14,381 nucleotides of DNA, taken from contig JAHWJQ010000033.1 in NCBI GenBank assembly GCA_019348305.1, forward strand, positions 1 to 14,381, read 5' to 3'. The first letter of the stretch is position 1. Each line of letters begins with the position of its first letter. Source of the stretch: Actinomycetota bacterium (GTDB lineage: Bacteria > Actinomycetota > Acidimicrobiia > Acidimicrobiales > CADCTF01). Both the position numbers and the translations under genes were made by a program. A model generated the notes under the pieces. It did not search any database. It was not told the DNA's origin and worked only from the letters and a program-made list of their open reading frames with translations. Shown here one piece after another: positions 11,871 through 14,381 of this stretch.

Positions 11871-13244
11871 TTGCCCTGCCCGTCGCCGATTCCGGAGATC
11901 ACACTGCGCCCCCGACAACTCCTCGACCGATCACTGTCGGGCAACCCGCTTCCGGAAGGAACCCTGGCGGTAGGGGCCGGGCTGGTCATCCAGGGGCTCA
12001 CCGCCTACGTCTTCTTCGTGGTCGCCGCCAGGGCGCTCGGGCCCGAGAGGTACTCCTCGCTCTCGGTGCTGTGGACGCTCGTCTTCTTCGCCGCCCCCGG
12101 GTTCCTGTTCCCCCTCGAACAGGAGGTGACCCGTGGGGTGTCGGCCCGACGGGCTGTCGGCGCCGGCGGTGGGCCGGTGATGCGCCGGGCGGCGGTGCTC
12201 GGTGCCGCACTGGTGGCGGGGCTCGTGGTGGTGACCCTCCTCCTGTCCGGCCCCATCCTCCACCACCTCTTCGACGGCCAGGTGCTGCTGCTGGTCGCGC
12301 TGATCATCTCGTTGCCCGCCTACGCGGGTGTGTACCTGGCCCGCGGCGCCCTGTCTGGGCGGGGTCGCTTCGGTTCCTACGGCACCCTGCTGTGGGGGGA
12401 GGGGACGCTGCGCATCGTCGCAGCGGTCGTCCTGGCCGTCGTGGGTGTGCGCAGCACGGGGGCCTACGGCCTGTTGATCGCCCTTCCGGCCATCGTCGCG
12501 CTCGCCGTCGTGCTTGGTCGAGAACGGGGCCTCGTGGAACCGGGGGCGCCGGCGCCGTGGTCGGAGCTGTCCGGTGCCCTGGGCTGGCTCCTCCTCGGGG
12601 CGGTGCTGTCCCAGGGCTTCGTCAATGCCAGCGTCCCCCTGGTAAAGGTCCTCGCCGCCGAGGGCGAAGAGGCCATCGCCGGCCAGTTCCAGGCCGGGCT
12701 CATCATCACGAGGGTCCCGCTGTTCCTGTTCCAGGCCGTCCAGGCCTCGCTCCTGCCCAAGCTGGCCGGCCTCGCCGCCGCCGGCATGGCGGCCGACTTC
12801 CGCACCGGCCTTCGGCGCCTCGTGATCGTGGTGGTGGCCATCGGCGTGGCCGCCACTGTCGGGGCTTTCGCCATCGGGCCCCTGGTGCTGCGGCTCGCCT
12901 TCGGCTCTGGGTTCGACAAGCTCGGCAATGCCGATCTGGGCTTCCTCGCGCTCGCCAGCGCCGCCTTCATGCTCGCCCAGGCACTCAGCCAGGCACTGAT
13001 CGCCCTGTCGGCCCATGCCAAAGCCGCGCTCGGGTGGGTCGTCGCCATCGCCGTCTTCGTGGTTGCCACCGCGCTGGGCCAGGGGCTGTTGCCGCGGGTG
13101 GAGCTGGGCCTGGTCGCCGGTTCGCTGGCCGGCGTGGTGGCCATGGCCCTTCTGCTCCGGTCACAGGTGACGGCGGGGCTCCCCGTCGACGTGGAGCCGC
13201 TGCTGCGCAACCTCGGCCCCGACCACGGGATCATCGAGCCGTAG
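11871..13244 (+). CDS. Polytopic membrane protein, polysaccharide or lipid flippase-like
   Basis: The protein has 457 residues with about 12 hydrophobic spans starting near 33 and ending near 435. It has the feel of the Wzx/MurJ-type MOP exporter superfamily: VGAGLVIQGLTAYVFFVVAARALGP in the first span, a conserved-looking EQEVTRGVSARR after the second, and an evenly spread set of helices with short loops. Such proteins move lipid-linked sugars across the cytoplasmic membrane. Individual motifs are too weak to assign a substrate. TTG at 11871 is the only usual start before the first membrane span, and no ribosome site is clear, so the start is unsure. It is the only plus-strand gene here and meets a glycosyltransferase tail to tail, overlapping by 14 bases. 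Together they suggest envelope glycan assembly. Confidence 0.78.
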   Translation: MPCPSPIPEITLRPRQLLDRSLSGNPLPEGTLAVGAGLVIQGLTAYVFFVVAARALGPERYSSLSVLWTLVFFAAPGFLFPLEQEVTRGVSARRAVGAGGGPVMRRAAVLGAALVAGLVVVTLLLSGPILHHLFDGQVLLLVALIISLPAYAGVYLARGALSGRGRFGSYGTLLWGEGTLRIVAAVVLAVVGVRSTGAYGLLIALPAIVALAVVLGRERGLVEPGAPAPWSELSGALGWLLLGAVLSQGFVNASVPLVKVLAAEGEEAIAGQFQAGLIITRVPLFLFQAVQASLLPKLAGLAAAGMAADFRTGLRRLVIVVVAIGVAATVGAFAIGPLVLRLAFGSGFDKLGNADLGFLALASAAFMLAQALSQALIALSAHAKAALGWVVAIAVFVVATALGQGLLPRVELGLVAGSLAGVVAMALLLRSQVTAGLPVDVEPLLRNLGPDHGIIEP

Positions 13245-14381
13245 CAAGCGGCCCGCTGGGACGTCGGGCCACGCGGGCCAGGAGTCGTTCGTAGTCCCCC
13301 AGCACCTTGGGCCAGTCGTAGCGGCGTTCCACGTAGCGCCTTCCCGCCTCCCCCAGCCGCTCGGCCAGACCGGGGGTGCTGACGAGCAGGTCGACGGCGG
13401 CTTCGAACTCGGCGAAGCCACAGTAGGGAACGGCTCCGTTGCTGCGGGCGGCCTGGCCCGCCAGCACCTCACACCGCCGCTGGACGATGGCCGGCCGGCG
13501 CTGGGCCCACGCCTCGATCAACACGATGGAGAAGCTCTCGAAGTACGAGGGGTGGACCAGGGCGAGTGCGCCGGCCAGCCCCCCCCGCTTCGTCGCCTCG
13601 TCGAGGAAGCCGGTGACCACCACGTCGGGGTGGTGACCAACCCCGCGCACCGCCTCGCCAGCCAGCACGAGCTTCAGCGGAGCGGGGTTGCGCTGCTTGT
13701 AGGCGTCGAAGTACTCGACGAGCTCGTCCGTGCCCTTGGCCGGCTCGATGCGCCCCAGGTAGAGCAGGTAGGGCTTGTCCCCCAGCTCGAACCTGCGGCG
13801 GAAGGCGTCGGCGTCGCCTCCCGCTTCGAGGTCGACTCCGATGCCGGTGACGGCGGAGGGGCGGCGTACCCCGAAGCGCCAGCTCACCAGAGCCTCCTCC
13901 TCCTCGGTGAGGAAACCGAAGGCCGACGGGAGCGTGAAGAGCAGGTCGAAGATCGGCAGGTGGATGGCCGGCTCGTCGTGGGCGGTGGGGTGCAGGACCG
14001 ACGGGACGTAGGGCGCTGCCGCCGGAAGGCCGGCCCAGGTCGTGTAGTAGAGGTAGGTGAAGAACGAACAGCAGTCGTAGCCAGCGGCGTGCTCCCGGAG
14101 CCACCGCGGAAGGCCGGTGAGAAGCGGGCCCTGCATCCGCATCCACTCCGACTGAAGGTGCAGCGGCGCCGGCTCAGGTCCCCAGACGACGCGGGCGTTG
14201 AGGGGGCCGAAGTAGCGGTCCTGGCGGACGCGGGCGACGGGGAGGCGGTGCACCTGCACTCCGTCCAGGGTCTCGGTGCCAACGTCGTAGACGTCGGCCC
14301 AGTCGACGTAGCTGGTGGCACAGCTGGTCACCACCTCGACCTGGTGCCCGCGGCCGGCAAGCCTGGTGGCGAAGCTGCGAC
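13231..14381 (-). CDS. GT4 family glycosyltransferase (GT-B fold), N terminus beyond the window
   Basis: The reading frame stays open to the right edge. The bases before GTG 14334 encode RSFATRLAGRGHQVEVVTSC, the usual first helix and strand of a GT4 enzyme, so the true start lies outside the window and GTG 14334 is internal. About 383 residues are visible. TSCATSYVDWADVYDVGTE resembles the TTCA...DW.N.Y..G block of this family. LLYLGRIEPAKGTDELVEYF carries the Arg and Lys that contact the donor phosphates, and the EX7E motif is ESFSIVLIE. The C-terminal helix ends YDWPKVLGDYERLL. It probably adds a sugar to a lipid or glycan acceptor; the donor is unknown. The 3' end overlaps the flippase-like gene on the other strand by 14 bases, so no terminator separates them. 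Confidence 0.88.
   Translation of the reverse strand, partial: RSFATRLAGRGHQVEVVTSCATSYVDWADVYDVGTETLDGVQVHRLPVARVRQDRYFGPLNARVVWGPEPAPLHLQSEWMRMQGPLLTGLPRWLREHAAGYDCCSFFTYLYYTTWAGLPAAAPYVPSVLHPTAHDEPAIHLPIFDLLFTLPSAFGFLTEEEEALVSWRFGVRRPSAVTGIGVDLEAGGDADAFRRRFELGDKPYLLYLGRIEPAKGTDELVEYFDAYKQRNPAPLKLVLAGEAVRGVGHHPDVVVTGFLDEATKRGGLAGALALVHPSYFESFSIVLIEAWAQRRPAIVQRRCEVLAGQAARSNGAVPYCGFAEFEAAVDLLVSTPGLAERLGEAGRRYVERRYDWPKVLGDYERLLARVARRPSGPLATAR

Overview
The window is very GC-rich and densely coded, with many GTG and TTG starts and short overlaps between genes. A SepH-type cell-division protein, a probable F420-dependent luciferase-like oxidoreductase and a PimB-like glycosyltransferase together point to an actinobacterium (Actinomycetota). 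A deep branch such as Acidimicrobiia is my guess; there is no rRNA or other marker in the window to test it.

Layout. Positions 1 to 7419 hold a minus-strand gene run. In transcription order it is QueG-like epoxyqueuosine reductase, PimB-like GT4 glycosyltransferase, small membrane protein, SMC-like coiled-coil protein with decayed ATPase motifs, eRF1-like (baeRF-type) protein with a C-terminal zinc ribbon, ROK sugar kinase, and the first 12 codons of an LLM-class oxidoreductase that runs off the left edge. Junctions are overlaps of 26 and 8 bases, then gaps of 70, 18 and 1 base. The first six genes therefore look like one transcript. A 226-base GC-rich spacer with a perfect hairpin and a direct repeat separates the oxidoreductase.

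Positions 7473 to 9874 hold sepH, with a long Lys/Ala/Pro-rich tail built partly on a 9-base tandem repeat, preceded by a 66-residue cysteine-rich protein. A 320-base spacer (9875 to 10194) follows. It carries a possible ribosome-site-masking hairpin next to the small gene and a 16-bp terminator hairpin for the next gene. Positions 10195 to 11825 hold a coupled pair on the minus strand: an 88-residue zinc-ribbon protein and a coiled-coil NYN-domain (YacP-like) putative RNase.

From 11871 to 13244 a polytopic membrane protein resembling polysaccharide or lipid flippases is the only plus-strand gene. It runs tail to tail, with a 14-base overlap, into a second GT4 glycosyltransferase that enters from beyond the right edge.

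Themes. Two glycosyltransferases and a flippase-like protein suggest envelope glycolipid or polysaccharide assembly. QueG, the eRF1-like protein and the NYN protein suggest tRNA modification, translation or ribosome quality control, and RNA turnover. SepH belongs to FtsZ-ring control. The least understood parts are the SMC-like and eRF1-like gene pair, the charged tail of SepH, and the two small cysteine proteins.
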